Shown here in pieces: positions 12,381 to 23,525 of a DNA stretch of 64,000 nt. Source of the stretch: Cryptomeria japonica (taxonomy: Eukaryota > Streptophyta > Pinopsida > Cupressales > Cupressaceae); assembly GCF_030272615.1 (NCBI RefSeq), contig NC_081412.1, positions 665,364,352 to 665,428,351 on the forward strand, given 5' to 3'. The first letter of the stretch is position 1. Every line of letters starts with the position of its first letter. A model generated the notes under the pieces. That model worked only from the letters and a program-made list of their open reading frames with translations, was not told where the DNA came from and made no database searches. The position numbers and the translations under genes were made by a program.

Positions 12381-12660
12381 TTCCTTCTATAGTCTTCTTA
12401 AGCCTTTAATGGTTTCCTTTAAAGTCTTCAAACTTGATGGCTTCAAACTTGATGGCTTTAAAGTCTTCAAACTTGATGGCTTCCTACTATAGTCTTCTTA
12501 AGCCTTTAATGGTTTCCCTTAAAGTCTTCAAACTTGATGGCTTTAAAGTCTTCAAACTTAATGGCTTCCCTTAAAGTCTTCTTCAGACTTTAATGGTTTT
12601 CCTTAAAGTCTTCAAGCCTTTAATGGTTTCCCTCAAAGTCTTCAAGCATTTTAATGCTTT
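12310..12660. repeat. Short degenerate minisatellite in the solo LTR
   Basis: Alternating units of TTTAATGGTTTCCCTTAAAG and TCTTCAAACTTGATGGCTT recur many times with small changes. The units are about 20-35 bp and mixed in order, as expected from repeated slippage or unequal exchange. Confidence 0.8.
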
Positions 12661-13282
12661 ATCTTCCTTTTTCTCATTTAAATAAATTAATATTTATTTG
12701 AATATTTATCCAAATGCAAATTACACCATTTAATTGAAATAAATGATTTTATTTTAATTGAAAATACCAAAATTTCTCCCACTTGCATTTTCCTACAAAA
12801 TCCACTTGCATGCCTAAACCCCTTCTAGTTTCTTCTAAACCTTTCCTAATTAACCTAATCCATCCCCTAAATATTGTCACATTCCTAAGCAAATTGGAGT
12901 CACTTCTCAAAGACTCCAAAGTCTTTGAAAATCAATTAATGCTTTGTGTGTTCAACAAATTAACCTCTAAAGTCTTCCAAACCACTTATGGCTCTTACAT
13001 GACCATTAATGGTTAATTCCACTTGCACCCATGGTTAAGGACTTTGACCCCTAACTTAACCCTCATGTAACCCATGTGTCTCTTCAAAGCATTTATTTCT
13101 TTGACTAGGGTAACCATCATGTCCCCTCAAGCATTTAATTCTCCTTATCACTCCTCTCAAGCCTCCTCATGGTGACACTTGTCAACATGGGATTGGGTTG
13201 AAAGTCTCACATGGATTGAATATCTTTCAATCCTAACCCCTATTAAGATTACTCAATCTTAACCCTTCATTTCCCCATTTCT

Positions 13283-13292
13283 TCTATAAATA
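13283..13292 (+). promoter_or_regulatory. TATA box of the solo LTR
   Basis: TCTATAAATAGAACCC lies about 400 bp before the LTR end and is followed by a purine-rich leader (CAAAAGAGAGAAGC). This is the usual layout of a plant LTR promoter. It would drive transcription to the right, antisense to the transposase gene. Confidence 0.6.
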
Positions 13293-14991
13293 GAACCCTT
13301 CTCCTCAAGCAAAAGAGAGAAGCATTAGAGTATTGTTGTTATACTGGCATTAACATAGAGCTTTCTCATAGCATCACTATCTACACTTGCATAGCATTTG
13401 TTAATCATATTCAACTATCTTGAATCTCCATATGGCATCCAAGGCTAGTGCTAAAAGCTGAGAGCTACACTCATTTGGGACTTGGAGAGGAGAAGAACAA
13501 GGGAGGAGCAACTATGAGCATCTTGATTAGCTATTTTATTCTATGTTTATATGCTTTCTATTTCATGCTTAATATCTCTCTTGATATGCCTGTTTAGGAT
13601 AATCTTTTGTTGCTAACACTAACGTTTGTTTCTTGTGCTCTTGTGTGTGTTGCCATCAAACAGATTTTCTAATCCTTTTTGCAGAGCATCAGATTTTAAC
13701 ATACCAAGGTTTGCATTTTTCAAATGATCTTTGACTAATTCGTAAATTCATTAACATAGATTCATCACTAATTTTTTTAAAGAATTCATTTTGAGTCATG
13801 TCAAGAAGATGTTTTCGATGAGGATCACAAATTTTTGATCCCACCCTTAACTTTAAAACATCTCTAGCATTTGATGAAACTCTAGTGTTATCATGCCAAA
13901 ATTTTGCAATTAATTGTTTAGTTTCATCATTTAATTTCATGTCCAACCTTTGAAGTCTACCACTAAAACTCCAACAATGGTTTAGTGGATCAATTTCAAT
14001 TGTGTCTCTTCTTTTGGCCGCTCTTGACAAGGTTCTACAATGCAAGTTCAAATAGCCACTTATATCACTTAACATTCTTTTACTAACAATCATTTTGTCA
14101 ACTATAGCAGTCGTTATAACTCTACGTGTTGCATTCTTATCTTTAAATCGACTTTTTTTCCGATAGAATCGATGGCACTGGAAATAGTAGATACAAATTG
14201 CTTATATGATTCATCTTTTCTTTTTGGTTTTGCATAAATACCTATTTTTTTCATGACTTTATGCATTTTTAACATTTTTATTAATTGTAGCATTAATTGA
14301 CATTGGAATCCTAACTTTTTATTATAGAAAAATTGTTTATATAATCTGTTCGCATGTGTTCTGATTTGTCTCCAAGAAACTAACCCATTAAGATTATCTA
14401 GCACATTGCTATCAATAGTAAACAAATTACATTCATTTTCTTTCAGGGAGGGTGGTGTAATATTTTCAATTTTTATTTCTTTTCGTATTGGTGTATGAAA
14501 TTTGTATCCATCTTCATTTAAATCAGCAATTTGATTGGCATCATAGTCATGGAGATTTAAAAACATACCAGGATTCGCATCAACAGTCATACCTATGTTT
14601 GGTTCTACATTTCTTGCATCCATCATGATGTCTTCAATGGTCTCATCTACAACGGGCATTGAACTAGATGCTTCAGAAGTGTTATTCAATTATCGTTGTT
14701 GTGATCTTCGATCTCTTTGGCATTTTGCCTCCTTCTCTCTTTGTGCTTGAATTTCGTCCGCTGTCATTGTCCTCCTTTTTTTCTTTTGACATTGCTTAGA
14801 ACCCATCTTTACAAACTCCTCTTCAAAAAATAATACCTTTTTACTGAGTTCTTCAAAAAATTCTGTAAAAAAATTTAAAAGTACTGCCAAATGATGTAAA
14901 AAATATTTGTCAGTACGGATTTCAATGATTGTGTGGTAAATTGATGCAATCTGTCTTTTTTTTTTTACAGTAACGGTTATTTAGACATGGG

Positions 14992-15055
14992 GGCCCGTTA
15001 TTTAAATAACGGGCCTTCACAAAACAGGGGCCCGTTATTAAATCCAACGGGCCCC
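14992..15055. repeat. GC-rich palindromes upstream of the transposase
   Basis: Positions 14992-15015 form a perfect 24-bp palindrome made of GGCCCGTTATTT and its complement. A second inverted pair follows: GGGGCCCGTT at 15027-15036 and AACGGGCCCC at 15046-15055. They lie about 100 bp upstream of the minus-strand transposase start and are much GC-richer than their surroundings. Read on the minus strand, the block begins TTAACGGGGGCCCGTT. It is a candidate transposon end or transposase-binding region. I could not find the matching end in the window. Confidence 0.6.
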
Positions 15056-15060
15056 CGTTA

Positions 15061-15827
15061 AGTAGAATTTGAATCCACAACCCGCCACTTGGCTCGGGAT
15101 TAGGCCCAGGATAGGCCTAGGATGGCCACACTTGAGACATAGACCTGCAAATTCAAATCTCCATGAATGAAAGCACAAATATGAACTTTTGAAATAGTTT
15201 ATGTGCCTCTAATCAGAGAAATTTTATACAAAATTAAAACCCATTTTAGATTATACTCTCTAGATTCTAAATATATAAATTTATTTAAAAATTGATTATT
15301 TTAACTATTTTTCATTTAATTTATACTAAATCGGGTCCATAAATTTGAAATATTAACTAATTTTGTTAATTTAATAACTTTTTTATTTTAATGAATTTTG
15401 AAAAAAAAAATTATATGTCATCAATCTACACAAAATTCTTTTCTATTTAAAAAAAAAATCAAAAAATGTTAAGTTTACATCAAATTATGTAGGTCGTACA
15501 CGTCAAATTTTTAAAAAGATAATTACGGCCATTAAAAAATTAATTAAAAAAAAATATTAGAAAAAAAAATACAGAAAAATATGTTCATCAATCTTCAGTG
15601 TGTTACAAACCATTTCCCAAAATGGTTTGAGAAAATAATTTTAATTGTGTCAAAAAGTGTGGGTCGTACACATGCATGGTATGGTCCTGAAATAGGGATT
15701 TTTAAAACATAGTTTTTAGAACTCCATTCAAAAAGTTATTTTTTATTATGTGGGTATTAAAATAAATTACATATTTGGAAAGTGCACTCAGAGGGCTATC
15801 TTTTATATTACTAACTTTTTCCAAGAT
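15061..15827. other. AT-rich spacer without recognisable genes
   Basis: Long A and T runs dominate. GTAGGTCGTACACGT (about 15490) and GTGGGTCGTACACATG (about 15660) are similar short blocks, possibly relics of one repeat. I see no coding or RNA feature. Confidence 0.6.
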
Positions 15828-16038
15828 TCAATCTCTAAGTGTTTCAAAATTTAAGCTCAAATGAGACAAAATATGAAAAACAGGGAAAACACTTCCACTT
15901 TTTGGCCAAAAAGTGGACTCATCTTCTTGCACTGACCCAAGTGCTTCACTTGGCTTCTGCTTATAGATAGACTGCCCCTCAGAAGGGACTCCTTCTCCAT
16001 TGATCCCTACTCCATATGCAGAGTACTTGAAACCAGCC
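15828..16038 (-). other. Open segment of unknown origin joined to the LINE fragment
   Basis: The minus strand is open here (a frame of about 92 codons that runs on from LINE sequence), with a peptide containing GVPSEGQSIYKQKPSEALGS. I do not recognise it, and the plus strand does not resemble the LINE. It may be the insertion target, or foreign sequence joined to the truncated LINE at its 5' end. Confidence 0.25.
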
Positions 16039-16770
16039 AACACATCTTTTTTTATTGTATTATTGCCAAGGAGGTTTGGCTTCTGTTTGGGATCCGAATT
16101 CCCCACTTTGTGAACACTATGGAAGATGTTACTGGATCTGTGCAGGGACTTAATAAGGATTCTAATCTATTTTGGTCTATTCTTTCTGTTAATATCATTT
16201 GGTATATTTGGAAAATTAGGAATGAGGAATGTTTTCAAGGACAAGTTAGATCCCTTACTGAGTCTTTTAGAAGACTCACATTTTATAATGTTGCTATGCA
16301 GATCTCCATCATCCTGGATCTGGAAAGGAACAAATTTTTGTGTTTAAGATGGATCGGATACCATGTTTATTGATGAGATGAGATGTGGATATGATTGGAT
16401 GTGTTGCGCCCAAAACTTGGCTATCTTTGACAGAGCGCTAAAGAAACTGATGCAGGAGATTCGTGATAGCAGGGAACCCTCTTTTGAGCAGGTTGAGATG
16501 TTGTTCCAGCTCCATAGTAATAGAGATGTTGTATGGATGGAAGGGCCAAGGGGGTGGAGCACTTGGATGGAAAATCTGAACCATGTTTTTTCTTAGCTTG
16601 GCCAACTGTTGAGGCCCTACTTATCTCTATTTGTTTCATATTTGAACTTTACTTTTTTGCTATCATCTGATGTATGTGATGTTACTTGAATGCTATAGCT
16701 GAGGCATTGTCCCCAGGAACTCTGATGTAAACTCTCTCTTTTATCATCAATTTTCAATATAAAAAAAAAA
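16039..16770 (+). mobile_element. 5'-truncated LINE, 3' end of the same family
   Basis: Similarity to the large LINE starts near 16039 (its position about 8853). The C-terminal peptide has FWSILSVNIIWYIWKIRNEE, a close match to the large copy. A frameshift near 16350 is followed by MFIDEMRCGYDW and VVWMEGPRGWSTW, then a TAG at 16594-16596. The 3' end is an A-run at about 16759-16770. No convincing target-site duplication was found. It carries no endonuclease or reverse transcriptase and is dead on arrival. Confidence 0.8.
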
Positions 16771-18222
16771 AAGTTAGAGTTGCCATAAAAATTATAAATG
16801 TTACTTCTTTATTAATTATGTTTTAAATATATAAATATTCTAATATTTGATTATATGATCAATGAGTAAAATTGAAAGTCTAATGATGGATCTATATTGT
16901 GGAGATTCTAATATAATCTAAATAAAGATTAATATGATATTGGCCTAGACTGTGCCCCCTATTTAAATGAGGCAGATTTGTCCTCTAGCCTCTTTAGTTC
17001 ACATGCTACATATTTACCTTTTGTTGTTGTGATATGTACTCTTATCTTCAATAAATTCTTTTGAACTTAAGGTTGCGCTCAAGTAAATTACGACATGTTC
17101 TAAAACAAAGGGAAGGTTGTTGACTTCCTCAATAAAAAAATGTTGCATTCTGAATGATGTAAGGATTGATGTTGTGCTCATAAAATATTTTAATGTTAAT
17201 CTACATGTTTTATGAAATAGGAAATTCAATTTTTCTTTTCTATACTTTATTCTTTATTCTAAATAACCTTCAATATTTTATACATACATGGATGCTCAAT
17301 GTTCAATGCTCAATTTGACATTTTCAAAAACAAACATAGATCAAGTCTCATTTTTTTTGACAGAAGGCAGAGACTCCAGCTCTTGTTCATTAATAAATGA
17401 TGTAGATCTTGATACTTTAGATCAATCTAATAAAATACACATTATAAACCACACTACTATTTTTAGACTAGCAAGCTGCTCGCATAACAGCCCTTATTCT
17501 AAGGAGCTAAATAATGTTTTCAGATTTTGATAAATACCCGTTATCACCAACAATTTGTATACACCTTAACATCTCTCACAAATTATAAATTGTACAAAAA
17601 TGTCATCATCTTTAAGGTAATTGTGAACGACCTTAAACTATTCGAAAAAAAAATAGCCTCACACCTGCCAGATAAGAAGATAACACTACAACTATAGATT
17701 AGCTTCCAGCCTTCCACCACTTCATTTTGGTTTTGATGGTCTGATTCTTTCATAGGCATGAAAGCTTACCTAATTTTTTGTAGACGAGCCATCTAACATG
17801 CACATGCCTATCTGATTATTGTGTTCGTTCTTGAACGTTCATTTCTGCAATTTTTAGGCTAGAAATAAAAAGGGGTATAACAATCTAATGAAAAAATAAG
17901 TACATAAGATACTTGATGAATATAAAGAAATATTATATTTACCCGAAAGCATACCCTATATGAGAAAGATGGATTAACTTTAAAGATTGATGGTTCAGAA
18001 TATGCTAGAACCGTGCAAGACGATGGAAAACTAGATGGCCATTAGATTTTCCGTCTACTACCTTTTTCCCTTCTCGCCTATCGTAAATATAAGTTCGCTT
18101 TAATTCAAGCAAGCAGCCATCACATCTATGGTGAGAAGGGTACCGTCACCCTTGACTGTATTTTCATTCAGTGTATTTTGTTGTGTGTTTTAGTTGAAGG
18201 CAATTTCCTTTGACTGTATCCA
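16771..18222. other. Intergenic sequence, no recognisable gene
   Basis: The stretch is AT-rich, with small open frames (17014-17229 minus, 17288-17530 plus) that show no known motif, no long coding bias and no promoter. I treat them as chance frames. No repeats or element ends were noticed. Confidence 0.5.
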
Positions 18223-18444
18223 TCACCCAAACCGGTGATGAATTGTTGTTATTTGCCTTGAGACGGTTTGCACTGAGGGGTGATGTTCACATTTTTGGAG
18301 GCGAGTAGCTCCGAGAGGGACTAGGGGAGGAAAGGCAAGGGGGTCCACTGTTATTCCTCCATTGCAATCAAACCTTGTGTTGTGATTCCGAATTGTTTCT
18401 CCAGCCTCGGGTATTGAGAACATATTGAGGTCCAGATCCTCCAC
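18223..18444 (-). CDS. Short open frame of unknown function
   Basis: A 73-codon minus-strand frame has more balanced composition than its AT-rich surroundings and contains FDCNGGITVDPLAFPPLVPL. No known domain, signal peptide or membrane segment is visible, and it has no companion exons that I can identify. It could be an exon remnant of a decayed gene. It could equally be chance. Confidence 0.2.
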   Translation of the reverse strand: MEDLDLNMFSIPEAGETIRNHNTRFDCNGGITVDPLAFPPLVPLGATRLQKCEHHPSVQTVSRQITTIHHRFG

Positions 18445-19153
18445 AACGGCAATAATACGGCTACTATGTTTGCATTCAGCGGTCCAATGAGAACATGGTC
18501 AATGGTGCTATATTGATACAAGGAATAGCATACTCTGATGAAGATTAGAGGGCACGTTTCTGTCCTTCGTAATCATGAGACTCTCACATAATCACTTCCC
18601 ACCAAAGATATGTGTACCTACAAATTAAACAAACCCAGTTATTTTTTAAAGCCGTTAAACATTACATCTAATTTGCAAAAACCAATAAACAACTGGGATT
18701 GGGTACCTGGTCCATATTCTTGTCTGTGTAATGCCCAAAATTTACACATTACACAACCCAGTTATCCACCTTCAACTAATGTATTTTGCAATAAAAAAAA
18801 TTTAAACAATATCCAAATGCATTTGTACAACTAAAAGTGATACTATCAATCAACATGTAACCTTACAAAGCAAGAATGAATGTTAGAACCATAACATAAT
18901 GCTTCTTTTACTTTGCATCATAACATACCTCTTTCTCACCAAATTTTCTCTCGCACCCCATCATGATGTAATTGCCTTCTCCTTCATACCTACGCATGCC
19001 AGATGTCTACATGTCTAGAATCTCAACACAAGCATAGAGGATAGTCAAATAAATGATCATCATGATAAGTCATATCTTTACTTTATCCGGATCAATCATA
19101 CAATAATTACTGGCTAAATTTGCATAGATGAACAAGATATGCACAAGATTTAG
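18445..19153. other. Intergenic sequence, no recognisable gene
   Basis: There are small AT-rich frames only, for example 18610-18834, whose peptide has no recognisable motif. ACACATTACACAACCCAG-type fragments recur loosely near 18640 and 18740. Confidence 0.5.
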
Positions 19154-19673
19154 TAAGAAGAGGCACGATCATTTCAAACCCAAAAGAGAAAGACCTAAGG
19201 GCTAGACCTACTGTCTCGAGGGCTCATCACAGATGGCCTTGCCTACGTGAAGGTGCAAAGACCTCGTAGTTCATAAAAAAATTTGAATCCCATCTAATAT
19301 GATGGTATAATAGTGGGTATGCAACCCTTTCTAAGGTCCAACTCCCTAGACAGTTTCCTCATCGGCTACCACCCACTTAGGTGAAACAGGGACGAATACA
19401 GCAACAAGAATATTAAGAAGAGGCACGATCATTTCAAACCCAAAAGAGAAAGACCTAAGGGCTAGACCTACTGTCTCGAGGGCTCATCACAGATGGCCTT
19501 GCCTACGTGAAGGTGCAAAGACCTCGTAGTTCATAAAAAAATTTGAATCCCATCTAATATGATGGTATAATAGTGGGTATGCAACCCTTTCTAAGGTCCA
19601 ACTCCCTAGACAGTTTCCTCATCGGCTACCACCCACTTAGGTGAAACAGGGACGAATACAGCAACAAGAATAT
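19154..19673. repeat. Perfect 260-bp tandem duplication
   Basis: Positions 19154-19413 and 19414-19673 appear identical base for base, both starting TAAGAAGAGGCACGATC and ending GCAACAAGAATAT. The unit contains GGGCTAGACCTACTGTCTCG and has no clear open frame. Perfect identity means either a recent duplication or an assembly artefact. Confidence 0.95.
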
Positions 19674-21387
19674 ACTATACTCATGCAAGACATGCACCTT
19701 TTTTCCAAAAGAGGCTAATACCTCAATCATTACCCAACCGATTCTCAACTAACAAATATTTTGGTAGATGGTCTCTCAAAAGGGGCAAATACAAGGTTAA
19801 GGCAGGTCATTTTCTTATACAAAACTAAAATTGACAAGTACAATCTAATGAACCAACTTGATGTGGTGAGATAATAGGTGTATAAAGAAACAAGGCTATT
19901 GAACTTCCTCTAGACATAATTGTGTCAATCAAGAAACATTTTAATACTTGCTTGGACTTTTAAACATCACCAATCTTGAGTTACCCTCCTTAGGTCATAG
20001 TGTCATTTATGAACAACCAATTAACATGATATCCATATGCAAGAATTTAGCAAGCAACATAAACAATAATAAAAGTAGACCAATTATAACAAAATACAAG
20101 GTAGTAATAGCAAAATATCTTTATGAAGCAACAATTATGATAAAGCCATCACTCTAGACCTGTGTGAGGGTCTATTATATAATAGACTGATGATATTGGG
20201 CATCATAATCCTATTATACTATAAAACCATTCATAAAGAGTCACCACTTACATCAAGGCCACATAAGGTTCCTCTTAACTCGGGAGACAAATACCAATGG
20301 TCGGTAACATAATACCCTTTGATCCCTCATATGATGATATACAAAAATAATTATTTGCTCATCAAACAAAAATCATAATTATCATACTTTAGATTATTAG
20401 AGGTAATTCTTTATAGAAAAATCATGACGAGGTAGAGCAATGATTTAGTACATCATCAACTAGTTATGCACTTTAAATCAATAATAATACACAAGAAGAT
20501 CACTGTCATTAATGTAACAATATATAACAAGACAAACTAGAAAAAATGTTAATCGAGATTGTAACTACTTGATATCAATGATATAATACTCTTAAGCTTC
20601 TAACATTAATATCGGTACTAATGCATCCTTGTCTACTACTTGCATTTACTCACAACTCATGTGACACATACTAATATTCAATCTAATATTGGCATGAATC
20701 AATCCTTGTCATCAATGTTATTAATAGCCCATTACTTTAACATTAATATTACTATTTAGTTAATACAACTACTAAGACACCTCAAGAAATAATACTACGT
20801 AAAAGGGTTGTTAATGCAAATATTGATAGACTTCACTCATTGTGGTGACATATATACTAATAGATAAACTCCCTCACAATATCATTTCCTCACATCCAGT
20901 GATGGCTTGGCCAATACACAAAATAGATTTGTTCATGATTCTTTAAAGACTTTTTGCTTCTATACTCTTTTATCGACTCATTGACCCTTGGGACACATTA
21001 AGCATACTCGGGAAAACATTCAGAGCAGTTGAAGAATTAATGGAAAGGACAGTCTTGGGTATGGCATGCGATGGCAAGAAGTCGGTGTCTTGCACCATGC
21101 TTATTAATTTTGTATTGTCTCCTATCACATCTGCCCACTAAGTAATCAACCATACTTACACTTTCCGCAATGAATTGATCATGGTTACGCTAGTCTCTAT
21201 TATACGTTTCTAGGCAACTACTGCAGTCAAGCTGACACAGATAGGTCTGATTGATCAAGATTGTTGTTATAAATTTATTGCATTGCTTTAATCGGTACCA
21301 TAATATGAGTACCATTCTCACGAGGCAGGAATGTAAATCATATATCATATTGTCTAAGGCATTAAATTATTTTCAAAAAGTTTTGTC
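19674..21387. other. Intergenic sequence, no recognisable gene
   Basis: The sequence is AT-rich with many stops on both strands. At about 19730-19800 a plus-strand stretch (ATTTTGGTAGATGGTCTCTC) may be retroelement debris. No full domain can be read. Confidence 0.45.
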
Positions 21388-22250
21388 TGTAATATCTTTA
21401 AAATGGTCACCTAAACCATGGGTTCTTAATCTCAACTATATCACCAAGGTCGTAATCAAATATAATTAAATCAATCATGAGCACCTAATTAATTAATTCT
21501 TAAATCATCAATGTCACATGGCAAATAAATCATTCTATATTAATTAAATATTTATTTAATTAATTAATCATTCCAAGTAAATCATTTTAATCAATTATCC
21601 TATTTATTGAATTAAATATCCTAGCATATTTAATTAATAAATCAGTCTGCCATTAAATCATTTAAAAGGAATTAATTTGCAAAAAAAAGAATTAAATTTG
21701 AAAAAAGAAATTAAATTGAAAAATCTCATAAAAACAATTTAATCAATTAAATATCAGAATTGAATAAAAATATGGAATAAATCAAGTTTTTTAATTTATT
21801 TTATATTAAATTTAGTTCAATTTACTTTAAAGCTGAGAAAAGAAGTCAATCATATCAATTCACCTAGATTGTTCTTCCCCTTGGACAATCTCTATCGTTC
21901 ATCATTAATCGATCTTGACCATTAGTCTCTCTCTGGCTTTTCTATAAATCCAGGCTCTCATCTCTCCTTCAAAAAAAAAACCTGGATATTTATTGTTATT
22001 ATGTTGCTTTTTCTCTAGGATCATTGATATTTTGTGCATTGAGAATTTATTTTTATTTTTTTGCCTTGACTTGTAAGTAATGAAACCTACTTGGGTGAGA
22101 TAATTACAGAGATGCTGAAGTAGAATGTTACATTTTTCACTAGTCATATGATAAACTACGTGTCTAGAATGAATTAGAGATTTTATTAATATGTTTGATA
22201 AATAGAAATTGATAAATTTTGGGCTAACAAGTCTCAAATAGTGAAATCAC
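21388..22250 (+). mobile_element. Probable LTR or LTR fragment with TATA box; arm 1 of an inverted pair
   Basis: It starts TGTAATATC, and its first ~330 bp are the inverse of 25690-25993. Shared blocks include GGTCACCTAAACCATG, ATATCACCAAGG and GTGCTCATGATT (complement). A plus-strand TATA box (TTCTATAAATCCAGGC) lies near 21940, followed by a TCTCATCTCTCC leader. The right end and any primer-binding site are not clear, so the 22250 limit is approximate. Confidence 0.45.
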
Positions 22251-23051
22251 TACCCAACCATAAGTAAAGCATCGTCACAGAGTAATGTTGAAAATGAATG
22301 ACCTTAGGATCTCAAAGACTTCATGTCTGAATATCTAAGAAAGGAGATGACCCTTGTTTCTCTTGATGCAAACAAATGATGAACTTGGACAGTTGTCTTG
22401 TTTTATTAATGCTACTATATGTAAATGCAGAAATTTTGTGAATGTCATGCATTAAAGAAAAGAAACTATATGTGATGCAGTGCTTTGAATAAAATGATAT
22501 GCAATGCAAAAAACAAAAACCTAAACTAACCCAAACCTTAGATATAGTATCGTTTAAGGTGCATGTTATTCATAGGGTCGGGGAGTTTTGTGTCGGTAGT
22601 TCATTGGTCTTTGTTTGAAGAGTCAAATAAAGATGTATTTTCCAATAGGATATAAGGACTCAGCTAAGTGTAAATGTTCAGCATCTCCAATGTTGATTTC
22701 CTTAGTTTTTTGGATTTTGTGATGAACCTAGAGTAAAGTCTTATGCAAAGGATTGGATAAGGGGGAATGGAAGAGTGAAAAAGAGGTGTTGGAAAATGAA
22801 TCAGATATTACAAGTTTGGTGTATGAGTGAATGGAAATGTTGGCAGGATCACCACTAGCACGCATCTTGAGGTGTGGTAGAGTGATGGAGGAAAAGTGGA
22901 TCTCAGATTTTAAGATTTGGATGGAGGCACAACCAGGGATTTTAGGACATAAGGATCCAAAATGGATGAAGGAGGTGGTGGAGAAATAGATTTGGAAAGT
23001 TTGGATGTCAATTTGGATTTTCCTTTAGACTGTTGTGCTTCAAGGAGCCAC
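22251..23051. other. Sequence between the inverted arms, no clear gene
   Basis: No intact frame. From about 22740 the plus strand is G/A-rich (GGATGAAGGAGGTGGTGG) and its complement is Pro/Ser-rich, continuing into the minus-strand frame to the right. Confidence 0.4.
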
Positions 23052-23525
23052 TTAGGGATCCACGTGGTTTTTTTTTTCATGCTTTTGTAGTTCCTTGGAA
23101 CGCATTACTTCTACAAGTGCCTTGGGAACCCATAAAACTTTTGATTTTTCCTTCTTTTGCTTAGTGGGCCTTTGTGTCCTTTTAAATGGATGGAAGGTGC
23201 ACGAAGATATATGCCTTTGTTGGTCCTGTATAAGGGATGGAGGGATATAGGGTCCTAAAATGGATGGACGGGATGAAGGAGAAGGCGTGTACTTGGATTT
23301 TGGTTCAGTAGGTATGCCAACATCTTGATGAATTTCATTGAGGCCATGGCCCTTAATATTTTTTTTAATATAGAGAGGTTCTTGCTTGTGAAGGTCTACC
23401 CCTTTGCCTTTATAAATATTTTGACTTGTAGGGTACACTTTGCTTTGGGAAGAAGATGTGATTCCATTATGAGGTGGAGGTGGAATGTAGGGAATGATAG
23501 GATCATGAGAGGGATTTGTAGGCAT
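23052..23525 (-). CDS. Pro/Lys-rich open frame, possible retroelement remnant
   Basis: This is a 157-codon minus-strand frame. The N-terminal half is Pro/Ser-rich (IIPYIPPPPHNG) and the C-terminal half is Lys-rich (TKQKKEKSKVLWVPKALVE). The composition resembles linkers near gag or before protease in plant LTR retrotransposons, but no zinc knuckle or protease motif is seen, so the assignment is weak. An overlapping frame (23396-23797) covers the same region. It lies between two inverted LTR-like arms. It could also be chance coding on the complement of a G/A-rich tract. Confidence 0.25.
   Translation of the reverse strand: MPTNPSHDPIIPYIPPPPHNGITSSSQSKVYPTSQNIYKGKGVDLHKQEPLYIKKNIKGHGLNEIHQDVGIPTEPKSKYTPSPSSRPSILGPYIPPSLIQDQQRHISSCTFHPFKRTQRPTKQKKEKSKVLWVPKALVEVMRSKELQKHEKKNHVDP

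Larger units (their letters stand above)
11767..13691 (+). mobile_element. 1.9-kb solo LTR inserted in the transposase gene
   Basis: The insertion starts TGTAGTCACATAAATC and ends GCAGAGCATCA. It is flanked by a perfect 5-bp duplication, GATTT, at 11762-11766 and 13692-13696. Excising it restores the minus-strand transposase frame (WYVKI | NKQR). A plus-strand TATA box lies at 13283. It contains AT-rich TTTAAATAAAT palindromes, an ~80-bp tandem repeat and a TCTTCAAACTTGATGG-rich minisatellite. No coding region or internal domain is present, so it is a solo LTR. The open frame at 12783-13016 shows no features. Confidence 0.88.
9882..14890 (-). pseudogene. Decayed DDE/D-type transposase gene, split by a solo LTR
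   Basis: The gene reads from 14890 down to 9882. The N-terminus is Lys/Arg-rich (KKKRRTMTADEIQAQREKEA). It is followed by an acidic region, a stop at about 14690 (CAA to TAA), and a frame change near 14100. At 13689-13760 comes SFEKCKPWYVKI, where the frame is broken by an LTR (11767-13691). It resumes with a CCCK motif and YVHLK. Further on are VVDFAENYT (about 11240), HMIWSDNCARQFKNTRIFYW (about 10965) and FFEAGHGKGEHDGAGACVKR (about 10870). These give three acidic motifs consistent with an RNase H-like DDE/D core. The C-terminal part (9882-10274) is an acidic domain of unknown role. I recognise the motif style from uncharacterised eukaryotic transposases but cannot assign a superfamily. 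It would act in the nucleus on its transposon ends. One or more introns lie between 10274 and 10700. Confidence 0.65.
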
